NCBI RefSeq assembly: GCF_003086295.3
Contig: NC_092045.1
Location: 23,162,890 to 23,226,889, forward strand
Length of the DNA stretch: 64,000 nt
Direction of reading: 5' to 3'
DNA from: Arachis hypogaea
Lineage: Eukaryota; Streptophyta; Magnoliopsida; Fabales; Fabaceae
Shown: positions 10,974-21,377 of the stretch, piece after piece
How positions within the stretch are numbered: position 1 is the stretch's first letter
Layout: each line of letters starts with the position of its first letter
Notes under the pieces: model-generated
Told to the model about the DNA's origin: nothing
Databases searched by the model: none
The model's input: the letters and a program-made list of their open reading frames with translations, nothing else
Program-made: the position numbers and the translations under genes

Positions 10974-11847
10974 GGTGGACCCGTTCTTTAATTTCCTTGT
11001 TCTTTATTTTCCTGTTTTTCGAATTTTAGTGCTTATGTTTGTCTATGTTTGTGTCCTGTGATCATTAGTGTCTTAGTGTCTATGCCTTAAAGTTATGAAT
11101 ATCCTATGAATCCATCACCTTTCTTAAATGAAAAATGGTCTTAATTGAAAAAGAAAGAATTGCATGAATTTTGAATTTTATAACAGTTTAATTATTTTGA
11201 TGTGGTGGCAATATTTTTGTTTTCTGAATGTATGCTTAAACAGTGCATATGTCTTTTGAATTTGTGGTTCATGAATGTTGGCTCTTGAAAGAATGATGAA
11301 AAAGGAGACATGTTACTGAGGATCTAAAAAATCATAAAAATGATTCTTGGAGCAAGAAAAAGTAGTGAATATAAAAAAAAAGAGAAGAAAAACGAAAAAA
11401 AGAGAGAAAGAGAAAAGAAAAAGAAAAAGAAAGAAATAAAGTTGTGATCCAAGGCAAAAAGAGTGTGCTTAAGAACCCTGGATACCTCTAATTGGGGACT
11501 CTAGCAAAGTTGAGTCACAATCTGAAAAGGTTCACCCAATTATGTGTCTGTGGCATGTGTGTATCCGGTGGTAATACTGGAAGACAGATTGCTTTGGGCC
11601 ACGGCCAAGACTCAATAAATAGCTATGTTCAAGAATCATCATACTTGACTAGGAGAATCAATAACACTATCTGGATTCTGAGTTCCTAAAGAAGCCAATC
11701 ATTCTGAATTTCAAAGGATAGAGTGAGATGCCAAAACTATTCAGAGGCAAAAAGCTAAAAGCCCCGCTCATCTAATTAATACTGATCTTCATAGATGTTT
11801 TTGGAATTCATTGCATATTCTCTTCTTTTTATCTTATTTGATTTTCA
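10974..11847 (+). other. A1 3' untranslated region
   Basis: This 870-bp stretch has no supported ORF. It contains a purine tract at 11366-11442 (AAAGAGAAGAAAAACG-like) that could be a central polypurine tract, and a conserved segment at 11480-11790. A2 has the same order at 22503-23359. Confidence 0.6.
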
Positions 11848-11885
11848 GTTGCTTGAGGACAAGCAACAATTTAAGTTTGGTGTTG
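11848..11885 (+). other. A1 terminal hairpin and PPT-like motif
   Basis: GTTGCTTG-AGGA-CAAGCAAC (11848-11867) is a perfect 8-bp stem with a 4-base loop. It is followed by TTTAAGTTTGGTGTTG (11870-11885) directly against the 3' LTR, the expected PPT position. A2 has the same stem with loop GGGA; element N has a different stem with the same AGGA loop. Confidence 0.7.
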
Positions 11886-13602
11886 TGATGAGCGGATAAT
11901 TTGTACGCTTTTTGGCATTGTTTTTAGTATGTTTTTAGTATGATCTAGTTAGTTTTTAGTATATTTTTATTAGTTTTTAGTTAAAATTCACTTTTCTGGA
12001 CTTTACTATGAGTTTGTGTGTTTTTCTGTGATTTCAGGTATTTTCTGGCTGAAATTGAGGGACTTGAGCAAAAATCTGATTCAGAGACTAAAAAGGACTG
12101 CAGATGCTGTTGGATTCTGACCTCCCTGCACTCGAAGTGGATTTTCTGGAGCTACGGAAGTCCAATTGGCACGCTCTCAACGTCGTTGGAAAGTAGACAT
12201 CCTGGGCTTTCCAGCAATATATGATAGTCCATACTTTGCCCAAGATTTAATGGCCCAAACCGGCGTTCAAAGTCACCCTCAGGAATTCCAGCGTTAAACG
12301 CCGGAACTGGCACCAAAATGGGAGTTAAACGCCCAAACTGGCATAAAAGCTGGCGTTTAACTCCAAGAAGAGTCTCTACACGAAAATGCTTCAATGCTCA
12401 GCCCAAGCACACACCAAGTGGGCCCGGAAGTGGATTTTTATGTCATTTACTCATCTCTGTACACCCTAGGATACTAGTTTTCTATAAGTAGGACATTATA
12501 CTATTGTATTTTCATCTTTGGACATCTAGTTCTTAGATCAGATCTTGGTTCTTCTGGTTCCCTCTCTGGGACCGAAGCCAATGATCACTCTTGTTCTTAT
12601 GTATTTTCAACGGTAGAGTTTCTACACACCATAGATTAAGGTGTGGAGCTCTGCTGTACCTCGAGTATTAATGCAATTACTATTGTTCTTCTATTCAATT
12701 CCGCTTGTTCTTGTTCTAAGATATCACTTGTTCTTCAACTTGATGAATGTGATGATCTGTGACACTCATCATCATTCTCACCTATGAACGTGTGACTGAA
12801 AACCACCTCCGTTCTACCTTCGATTGGGTGAATATCTCTTGGATTCCTGATACACGACACATGGTTGATCGCCTGACAACCGAGTGCTCGCCTGACAACC
12901 GAGCCAGCCATTCCGTGAGATCAGAGTCTTCGTGGTATAGGCTAGAACTGATGGCGGCATTCAAGAGAATCTGGAAGGTCTAACCTTGTCTGTGGTATTC
13001 TGAGTAGGATTCAATGACTGAATGACTGTGATGTGCTTCAAACTCCTGAGGGCGGGGCGTTAGTGACAGACGCAAAAGAATCACTGAATTCTATTCCGGC
13101 CTGATCGAGAACCGACAGATGGATAGCCGTGCTGTGACAGGGTGCGTTGAACATTTCCACTGAGAGGATGGGAGGTAGCCACTGACAACGGTGAAACCCT
13201 TGCTTAAGCTTGCCATGGAAAGGAAGAAGAAGGATTGGATGAAGATAGTAGGAAAGCAGAGAGACGGAAGGGAAGGCATCTTCATACGCTTATCTGAAAT
13301 TCCTACCAATGAATTACATAAGTATCTCTATCTTTATCTTTATGTTTTATGCGTTTATCACCATACCCATTTGAGTTTGCCTGACTAAGATTTACAAGGT
13401 GACCATAGCTTGCTTCATACCAACAATCTCTGTGGGATCGACCCTTACTCGCGTAAGGTTTATTACTTGGACGACCCAGTACACTTGCTGGTTAGTTGTG
13501 CGAAGTTGTGTTTATGCCATGGTTTTGAACACCAAGTTTTTGGATTCATTACCGGGGATTATTTGATTTGTGAAAGGTATTGATCACAATTTCGCGCTAC
13601 CA
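11886..13602 (+). repeat. A1 3' LTR
   Basis: This 1717-bp LTR starts TGATGAGCGG and ends CTACCA. It has a palindrome cluster (about 12255-12362) and a TATA box at 12483-12490. The right target duplication GTAGA is at 13603-13607. Confidence 0.94.
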
Positions 13603-14675
13603 GTAGACTGTAATGGTTTTCTGTGTTTTTGATGAAAAGTGTTTGCTATTTTGAATTCTTTTTGAGAAATGCTGGGATGCAAGCTGTAGATTTTTTCTGG
13701 AAACCTTGCTTTGTTATTGCCTCCAAAGGATGCCCCAGGACTTTGGTTTGAGTGTTGGGGGTTTTCCTTTTCTTTCTTTCATCGCCTGAGAAGTATTGTC
13801 CGAGTTGTTTTCTCCCTTTGTCCGAGATGTTTATAGTAACCCCATCTTCTTTTCTTACTTGTAGGATTAGTTGGCCTCATGTCTTCTCGCAATAACATTG
13901 TAGAGATGTCTTCCAGAGTTCCCGAGGGGATGTCCGATTGGCTGGACTCCCTTATTTTGTTGTGTGTTTCAGTTGTGGATGCTGAGTTTTGTACAGAACT
14001 GAAGAAGCGCCATAGGATTTGTGGTAACAATGCTCGTGAGGAGGATTACGAGCTTGTTGCTCCTGATTCTGACGAGAGAGTCTGCTTTCCGACTTCTGTT
14101 AAGGGAGAGCGTCCCTTCTTTTATGCTTGTGAATACTTCTTCAGTCAGTTGAATGTTTCCATTCCTTTTACTGCTTTTGAGACCAACCTGTTGTGGTCGT
14201 GTAACATTGCTCCGTCCCAGCTTCACCCAAATTCTTGGGGTTTTATTAAAATTTTTCAACTTCTTTGCTAGTAGTTGGACATAACACCTTCTGAAACTCT
14301 TTTCCTTTATCTTTTTGTCTCGGCCAAGCCCGGAGGTTCCTCCAAAAAGAAAGCTTCCTAGGTTTCTTTCAGATCGGCCCAGGGGCATAAAGTTTTTGCC
14401 ATGTATGATGAGTCGTTTAAAAATTTTAAGAACTACTTCTTTCGAGTCCGTGCTATTGGGGGGGTCCGCCCCTTTTTTCTCGATGAAAATGACGAGCCTG
14501 CTTTTCCCCTAGAGTGGAAAAAGAATGTAAGAGTGCCACGTTACACATGGGAAATGCTAAGTGAGGTTGAGCGGGCCTTTGTAGTTGTTCTTGAAGATTT
14601 GTGGGGGAAGCCTCCCCATCTGAATACGAAGAGATTTTTGAGTGATCCATCTTTGGTTCGGGCTGCTTTGGGTAC
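13603..14675 (+). pseudogene. Element T antisense gene, piece 2 (gypsy-type transposon domain)
   Basis: Intron-like sequence to about 13868 ends in the acceptor ACTTGTAG. The ORF starts at ATG 13879 (MSSRNN) and reads 131 codons to adjacent TAG TAG stops near 14270. The same frame then continues through one more TAG (about 14360) to 14670. Motifs such as SWGFI, FLYLF, KNYFFRVR and WEMLSEVER match the 'putative gypsy-type transposon' domain of plants (Pfam PF04195 type) found as an antisense extra ORF in Tat elements. A2 has inserted at the next splice donor; GGTAC at 14671-14675 is the duplicated target. Confidence 0.72.
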
Positions 14676-16446
14676 TGATGAGCGGATAATTTGTATACTT
14701 TTTGGCATTGTTTTTAGTATGTTTTTGTTATGATCTAGTTAGTTTTTAGTATATTTTTATTAGTTTTTAGTTAAAATTCACTTTTCTGGACTTTACTATG
14801 AGTTTGTGTGTTTTTCTGTGATTTCAGGTATTTTCTGGCTGAAATTGAGGGACCTGAGCAAAAATCTGATTCAGAGACCAAAAAGGACTGCAGATGCTGT
14901 TGGATTCTGACCTCCCTGCACTCGAAGTGGATTTTCTGGAGCTACAGAAGCCCAATTGGCGCGCTCTCAACGGCGTTGGAAAGTAGACATCCTGGGCTTT
15001 CCAGCAATATATGATAGTCCATACTTTGCCCAAGATTTGATGGCCCAAACCGGCGTTCAAAGTCACCTCAAGAAATCCCAGCGTTAAACGCTGGAACTGG
15101 CACCCAAATGGGAGTTAAACGCCCAAACTGGCACTAAAGCTGGCGTTTAACTCCAAGAAGAGTCTCTGCACGAAAAATGCTTCATTGCTCAGCCCAAGCA
15201 CACACCAAGTGGGCCCGGAAGTAGATTTTTATGTCATTTACTCATCTCTGTACACCTTAGGTTACTAGTTCTTATAAGTAGGACCTTTTACTATTGTATT
15301 TTTCATCTTTAGATCTTTGGATCTTTTGATCACTTTAGATCTTAAGAGGACTTTGGTAGCTATCTTCATTTTGTATGCTATCTTAGATCATTGGGAGGCT
15401 GGCCATTCGGCCATGCCTAGACCTTATGCTTATGTATTTTCAACGGTGGAGTTTCTACACACCATAGATTAAGGTGTGGAGCTCTGCTGTACCTCGAGTA
15501 TTAATGCAATTACTATTGTTCTTCCATTCAATTCCGCTTGTTCTTTATCCAAGATATCACTTGTTCTTCAACTTGATGAAGGTGATGATTGACGCCCATC
15601 ACCATTCTCACCCATGAACAAAGTGACTGACAACCACTCTTGTTCTACAAGCGTTCAAGGCTCCAGTGAATATCTCTTGGATTCCTGATTGCACGATGCA
15701 TGGTTGATCGCCTGACAACCGAGTGCTCGCCTGACAAACGAGCCAACCATTCCGTGAGATCAGAGTCTTCGTGGTATAGGCGAGAACTGATGGCAGCATT
15801 CAAGAGAATCCGGAAGGTCTAACCTTGTCTGTGGTATTCTGAGTAGGATTCAATGACTGAATGACTGTGACGTGCTTCAAACTCCTGAGGGCGGGGCGTT
15901 AGTGACAGACGCAAAAGAATCACTGGATTCTATTCCGGCCTGATTGAGAACCGACAGATGAATTCCGCTATGCTGTGACAGAGCATATGCAAATCGCTTT
16001 CACTGAGAGGATGGGAGGTAGCCACTGACAACGGTGAAACCCTTGCTTAAGCTTGCCATGGAAAGGAGTAAGAAGGATTGGATGAAGGCAGTAGGAAAGC
16101 AGAGAGACGGAAGGGAAGGCATCTTCATGCGCTTATCTGAAGTTCCTACCAATGAATTACATAAGTATCTCTATCTTTACTTTTGTGTTATTTTCGTTCA
16201 TCACTATATCCATTTGAGTTTGCCTGACTAAGATTTACAAGATGACCATAGCTTGCTTCAATACTAACAATCTCCGTGGGATCGACCCTTACTCACGTAA
16301 GGTTTATTACTTGGACGACCCAGTGCACTTGCTGGTTAGTTGTGCGAAGTTGTGTAATGCCATGGTATTGAGCTACCAAGTTTTTGGGGTTCATGACCGG
16401 GGATTATGAGAGTTGTGAAAAGTATTGTTCACAATTTCACGCACCA
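14676..16446 (+). repeat. A2 5' LTR
   Basis: Begins TGATGAGCGG and ends GCACCA. It has a palindrome cluster at about 15048-15152, including the perfect CCAGCGTTAAACGCTGG, and TATA at 15273-15280. A decayed primer-site-like segment starts at 16375 inside the LTR. Confidence 0.95.
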
Positions 16447-16452
16447 AGTTTT

Positions 16453-16470
16453 TGGCGCCGTTGCCGGGGA
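16453..16470 (+). other. A2 primer binding site
   Basis: TGGCGCCGTTGCCGGGGA, identical to A1, lies six bases after the LTR end. A further degenerate copy (TTTTTGGTGTTATTGCCCGG) follows at about 16533-16552, absent from A1. Confidence 0.82.
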
Positions 16471-18165
16471 TTGTTCAAGTTTTGAGCAAGCTTTTGGTAA
16501 CATCAGTGCCAAGATCCGGCAACAACATCAAGTTTTTGGTGTTATTGCCCGGGATTGTTCAGGCTGGACAACTGACGGTTCATCTTGTTGCTTAGATTAG
16601 GTATTTATTTTTTTTCGAAATTCTTGAAGATGAATTCTAGAGTTTCATGATGATTTGTTGAAATCTGGCTGGCTGAGAAGCCATGTCTAATCTCATTGGA
16701 CCGAGGTTTCAACTTATCATCACAAGAGCTTGTTGATGTCTTATCAATCTTGCTTTTGGAGCAGTGATCTGCTAAGGCTTGGCTGACCTTTGGTCATGTC
16801 TAGTGTTTTGGACCGAAGCTTTCTTTGAGAGCTTGGCTGGCTGTGAAGCCATGTCTAATTCCTGGACCGGAGTCTTAGACTAGCATTGCACTGATTCCTG
16901 GAATTCTCATTAAGAATTTTGATACCTTTTTCCATTTAATTTTCGAAAAACACAAAAAAAAATTTACAAAATCATAAAATCCAAAAATATTTCTTGTTTG
17001 AGTTTAGTGTCTCATGTTAAGTTTGGTGTCAATTGCATGCATTCATATGTCTAAATGATCTTCAAGATGTTCTTGATGATTTCCTTGCTCTGATCTTTGA
17101 AATTCTATTGACTTGATTGTTTTGTGTGTCTCATATGCATTTTCATTTTGTAAGTGTCAGTAGTATACAAACTGCTAAGTTTGGTGTCTTGCATGCATTG
17201 TTATTTGATTGTTGTTGCATTTTGGTTTGTCCTTATTATTAAAAATCCAAAAATATTTTCAATTGGTGTCTTTTCAAGTCAATAATACAGAGAATTGAAG
17301 ATTCAGAACATACAGCAGAGGAATTGCACAGAAAAAGCTGGGCGTTCAAAACACCCAGTGAAGAAGGACAGACTGGCGTTTAAACGCCAGCCAGGGTACC
17401 TGGTTGGGCGTTTAACGCCCAAAAGGGTAGCATTTTGGGTGTTAAACGCCAGAATGGATACCATTCTGGGCGTTTAACGCCAGGATGGCTAGAAGGGAAG
17501 ATTTTGTTTTCAAATCAAATTTTTTTTAAGTTTTCAAAATCTTTTCAAAATCAAATCTTTTTCAAATCAATTTTTCAATCAAAATCTTTTTCAAAATCAA
17601 TTTCTTTCCATTTTTAAAGATACTTACTATCAATTAATGATTTGATTCAACATTTCAAGTATGTTACCTTTTCTGTTGAGAAAGGTTTAATGTTTGAATC
17701 ATATCTTTTCTTGTTAGTCAAGTTTTTAATTTTCAAAATCAAATCTTTTTAAATGTTTTTCAAATCATATCTTCTCAATCACATTTTTTTTAAAATCAAT
17801 CATATCTTCTTAACCACATCTTTTTCAAAATAGTTTTCAATCAAATCTTTTTGATTTCTAATTTCAAAATCTTTTTCAAAAAATCACTTGATTTCTTTTC
17901 CATTTTCATTTTCGAAAATTAAGTAATGTTTTTCAAAAATGTTTTCAAAATTTTCACTTAATTTTCGAAAATCTCTTCCCTCCTTCTCACATCCTTCTGT
18001 TTATGGAGTAACACTATCCCTTAATGCAAAATTCAAACTCCATCTCCTTTGTTAAGTTTGAGTTTTCTACTTCTGTCTTCTACTCTTCTTTTCCTCTGAC
18101 ACCTAAAGGAATCTCTATACTGTGACATAGAGGATTCCACATTTTCTTGTTCTCTTCTCTTTCTT
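16471..18165 (+). other. A2 gag leader
   Basis: Noncoding and parallel to A1: a duplicated primer-like module near 16527-16563, GGCTGGCTG/GCCATG repeats to 16870, AAGTTTGGTGT motifs near 17020 and 17180, a palindrome cluster (17339-17488), then TTTTCAAAATC-type AT-rich sequence to about 17970. Confidence 0.72.
17339..17488 (+). repeat. Palindrome cluster 2 of A2
   Basis: Five GGCGTTTAAACGCC-type palindromes match A1 5802-5950, some with single-base decay (AAAACACCC, GGGTGTTAAACGCC). Confidence 0.83.
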
Positions 18166-20505
18166 ATGAGTAGGAGCAAAGACAAAGGCATTCTTGTTGA
18201 GGCTGATCCTGAACCTGAAAGGACCTTGAAGAGAAAGCTAAGAGAAGCCAAAGCACAACTCTCTTTAGAGCACCTGAACGAACTCTTCAAGGAAGAAGAA
18301 CAAATGGCAGCCGAAAACAACAACAATGCCAACAATGCAAGGAAGGTGCTGGGTGACTTTACTGCACCTACTCCCGACTTCTATGGGAGAAGCATCTCTA
18401 TCCCTGCCATTAGAGCAAACAACTTTGAGCTTAAGCCTCAATTAGTTTCTCTAATGCAACAGAATTGCAAGTTCCATGGACTTCCATTGGAAGATCCTCA
18501 TCAGTTTTTAGCTGAGTTCTTGCAAATCTGTGACACTGTCAAGACTAATGGGGTTGACCCTGAGGTCTACAGACTTATGCTATTCCCTTTTGCTGTAAGA
18601 GACAGAGCTAGAACATGGTTGGACTCTCAACCTAAAGAAAGCCTGGACTCTTGGGAAAAGCTAGTCAATGCCTTCTTGGCAAAGTTCTTTCCACCTCAAA
18701 AATTGAGTAAGCTTAGAGTGGAAGTCCAAACCTTCAGACAGAAGGAAGGAGAATCCCTCTATGAAGCTTGGGAAAGATACAAACAATTGATCAGAAAGTG
18801 TCCCACTGATATGCTTTCTGAATGGAGCATCATAGGTATTTTCTATGATGGTCTCTCTGAACTGTCCAAGATGTCTTTGGATAGCTCTTCTGGAGGATCT
18901 CTTCATCTGAAGAAGACGCCTACTGAAGCTCAAGAACTGATTGAAATGGTTGCAAATAACCAATTCATGTACACTTCTGAAAGAAATCCTGTGAACAATG
19001 GGACTAGCCAGAAGAAAGGAGTTCTTGAGATTGACACTCTGAATGCCATATTGGCTCAGAACAAAATATTGACTCAACAAGTCAATATGATTTCTCAAAG
19101 TCTGTCTGGAATGCAAAATGCACCAGGCAGTACTAAGGAAGCTTCATCTGAGGAAGAAGCTTATGATCCTGAGAACCCTTCAATGGAAGAGGTGAATTAC
19201 ATGGGAGAACCCTATGGAAACACCTATAATCCTTCATGGAGGAACCATCCAAATCTTTCATGGAAGGATCAACAGAGACCTCAACAAGGTTTCAATAACA
19301 ATAATGGTGGAAGAAACAGGTTTAGCAATAGCAAGCCTTTTCCATCATCTTCTCAGCAACAGACAGAGAGTTCTAAGCAGAATAATTCTGACTTAGCAAC
19401 TATGGTCTCTGATCTAATCAAAACCACCCAAAGTTTCATGACTGAAACTAGATCTTCCATTAGGAATTTGGAAGGACAAGTGGGTCAGCTGAGCAAGAAA
19501 ATTAATGAACTTCCTCCAAGCACTCTCCCAAGCAATACTGAAGAAAATCCAAAAGGAGAGTGCAAGGCCATCAATATGGCCGAATTCTGGGAGGAAGAAG
19601 AGGCAGTAAACGCCACTGAGGAAGGCCTCACTGGGCGTCCACTGGCTTCCAATGAGTTCCCTAATGAGGAACCATGGGAATCTGAGGCTCAAACTGAGAC
19701 CATAGAGATTCCATTGGACTTACTTCTGCCATTCATGAGCTCTGATGAGTATTCTTCCTCTGAAGAGGATGAGTATGTCACTGAAGAGCAAGTTGCTAAA
19801 TACCTTGGAGCAATCATGAAGCTAAATGACAAGTTATTTGGAAATGAGACTTGGGAGGATGAACCCCCTTTGCTCACTAAAGAACTGGATGACTTGTCTA
19901 GGAAGCAATTGCCTCAAAAGAGGCAGGATCCTGGGAAGTTTTCTATACCTTGTACCATAGGCACCATGACCTTCAAGAAGGCCTTGTGTGACTTAGGGTC
20001 AAGTGTGAACCTCATGCCCCTCTCTGTAATGGAGAAATTAGGGATCTTTGAGGTGCAAGCTGCAAAAATCTCACTGGAGATGGCAGACAACTCAAGAAAA
20101 CAAGCCTATGGACTTGTAGAGGATATTCTGGTAAAGGTTGAAGACCATTACATCCCTACTGATTTCATAGTCCTAGAGACTGGGAAGTGCATGGATGAAT
20201 CCATCATCCTTGGCAGACCCTTCCTAGCCACAGCAAAGGCTGTGATTGATGTTGATAGAGGAGAGTTGATCATTCAAGTGAATGAAGAATCCTTGGTGTT
20301 TAAGGCCCAAGGATATCCCTCTATCATCATGGAGAGGAAGCATGAAGAGCTTCTCTCAAAACAGAGCCAAACAGAGCCCCCACAGTCAAACTCTAAGTTT
20401 GGAGTTGGGAGGCCACAACCAAACTTTAAGTTTGGTGTTGAACCCCCACATTCAAACTCTAAGTTTGGTGTTGGGAGGTTCCAACACGGTTCTGAGCATT
20501 TCTGA
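18166..20505 (+). CDS. A2 gag-aspartic protease polyprotein
   Basis: A 779-residue open frame starts MSRSKD. Residues about 60-230 are the Athila-type retrotransposon gag domain (PTPDFYGRS, LPLEDPHQFLAEF, RARTWLDSQP, AKFFPPQKL). An Asn/Ser/Gln-rich linker spans about 365-415, and an acidic stretch 480-560. The pepsin-like protease is at about 590-700, with CDLGSS at about 607-612 (catalytic Asp) and the ILGRPFL flap/hydrophobic motif near 685. The last 40 residues hold three SNSKFGV-type repeats. There is no CCHC knuckle and no RT domain follows; the frame ends in a stop. Expected role: particle assembly and Gag cleavage in the cytoplasm. The ATG at 18166 is preceded by a leader shared with A1. 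Confidence 0.9.
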   Translation: MSRSKDKGILVEADPEPERTLKRKLREAKAQLSLEHLNELFKEEEQMAAENNNNANNARKVLGDFTAPTPDFYGRSISIPAIRANNFELKPQLVSLMQQNCKFHGLPLEDPHQFLAEFLQICDTVKTNGVDPEVYRLMLFPFAVRDRARTWLDSQPKESLDSWEKLVNAFLAKFFPPQKLSKLRVEVQTFRQKEGESLYEAWERYKQLIRKCPTDMLSEWSIIGIFYDGLSELSKMSLDSSSGGSLHLKKTPTEAQELIEMVANNQFMYTSERNPVNNGTSQKKGVLEIDTLNAILAQNKILTQQVNMISQSLSGMQNAPGSTKEASSEEEAYDPENPSMEEVNYMGEPYGNTYNPSWRNHPNLSWKDQQRPQQGFNNNNGGRNRFSNSKPFPSSSQQQTESSKQNNSDLATMVSDLIKTTQSFMTETRSSIRNLEGQVGQLSKKINELPPSTLPSNTEENPKGECKAINMAEFWEEEEAVNATEEGLTGRPLASNEFPNEEPWESEAQTETIEIPLDLLLPFMSSDEYSSSEEDEYVTEEQVAKYLGAIMKLNDKLFGNETWEDEPPLLTKELDDLSRKQLPQKRQDPGKFSIPCTIGTMTFKKALCDLGSSVNLMPLSVMEKLGIFEVQAAKISLEMADNSRKQAYGLVEDILVKVEDHYIPTDFIVLETGKCMDESIILGRPFLATAKAVIDVDRGELIIQVNEESLVFKAQGYPSIIMERKHEELLSKQSQTEPPQSNSKFGVGRPQPNFKFGVEPPHSNSKFGVGRFQHGSEHF

Positions 20506-20711
20506 GGCTCCATGAGAGTCCTCTGTCAAGCTAATGACAATAAAGAAGCGCTTGTTGGGAGGCAACCCAATGTTTTATAATTAATTATTTTCTTTTGTTA
20601 TTTTATCTTTTTTGTAGGTTGATGATCATAAGAAGTCACAAAAAATAATGAAAAAAGCAAAAACAGAATGAAAAACAGGAAGAAAAACAGCACACCCTGG
20701 AGGAAGATGCT

Positions 20712-20884
20712 GCTGGCGTTCAAACGCCAGTAAGCCTAGCTGTTGGGCGTTTAACGCCCAGTCTGGCACCATTCTGGGCGTTTAACGCCAGAAAGGGGCA
20801 CCAGACTGGCGTTAAACGCCAGGAAAGGGCAAGAACCTGGCGTTAAACGCCAGGAATGGGCACCAGCCCGGCGTTTAACGCCAG
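20712..20884 (+). repeat. Palindrome cluster 3 of A2
   Basis: Six palindromes: CTGGCGTTCAAACGCCAG, GGGCGTTTAACGCCC, and four GGCGTTAAACGCC or GGCGTTTAACGCC variants. It is better preserved than in A1, consistent with the younger age of A2. Confidence 0.86.
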
Positions 20885-21176
20885 AAATGGCTCAAAACGT
20901 GGATTTTGATGCCATTTGGTGCAAGGATGCCTTTTCCTTGATACCACAGGATCTGTGGACCCCACAGGACCCTACCATCACTCTCTCTCTTCTTCCCCCA
21001 TTCACCAATCACCTCAACACCTCTTCCCCAAAAACCCCTCACCTATCAAATCCCATCTCTCTCTTCACCACTCACATCCATCCTTCATAACTCCCCACCA
21101 ACCTCACCCTTCAAATTCAAACCACTTTCCCTTCCAAACCCACCCATAATGGCCGAACCTTTCCACCCCTCTCTCC

Positions 21177-21184
21177 TATATATA
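21177..21184 (+). promoter_or_regulatory. Internal TATA box upstream of ORF2 (A2)
   Basis: CTCCTATATATACCC is followed by the same CATTTTCACACAACC block as in A1, a CT-rich leader, and the ORF2 ATG 201 bp downstream. Conservation between two copies of different age supports function but does not prove it. Confidence 0.57.
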
Positions 21185-21377
21185 CCCTTCTTCATCCCTT
21201 CATTTTCACACAACCTAAACACCACTTCTCCCCCTCTTTGGCCGAATACACCACCATCTCCCTCTTCCTCATTTCTTCTTCTACTACTCCCTTCTTTCTT
21301 CTTTTTCTCGAGGATGAGCAAACATTTTAAGTTTGGTGTGGTAAAAGCGTTGCTTTTTCGTTTTTCCATAACCATTT

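Larger units (their letters stand above)
3291..13602 (+). mobile_element. A1: Athila-like non-autonomous LTR retrotransposon
   Basis: It is flanked by GTAGA at 3286-3290 and 13603-13607. LTRs run 3291-5006 and 11886-13602, beginning TGATGAGCGG and ending CTACCA, and differ at about 25-30 sites, mostly C/T or G/A. The 10.3-kb element encodes an Athila-type gag with aspartic protease and a second ORF. No reverse transcriptase, RNase H or integrase is visible, so it must have moved with proteins made elsewhere. Both ORFs carry frameshifts relative to A2. I recall FIDEL and Feral as peanut families of this kind, but assignment needs an alignment. Confidence 0.93.
20506..21377 (+). other. A2 region between ORFs
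   Basis: Contains AT-rich sequence, palindrome cluster 3 (20712-20884), a C/T-rich stretch, a TATA box at 21177-21184, and a CT-rich leader with CTCG-AGGA-TGAG followed by TTTTAAGTTTGGTGTGG (about 21307-21341). No ORF has support. Confidence 0.7.

Noticed and set aside
14808..15014. 68-codon ORF (MFFCDFRYF) recurring in every A-family LTR
   Set aside because: It recurs because the LTR recurs; it spans U3 palindromes, changes length between copies and has no coding features.
18661..19116. 151-codon minus-strand ORF opposite gag in A2
   Set aside because: Antisense shadow of gag; in A1 the corresponding frame is open over a much shorter stretch, and no known domain.
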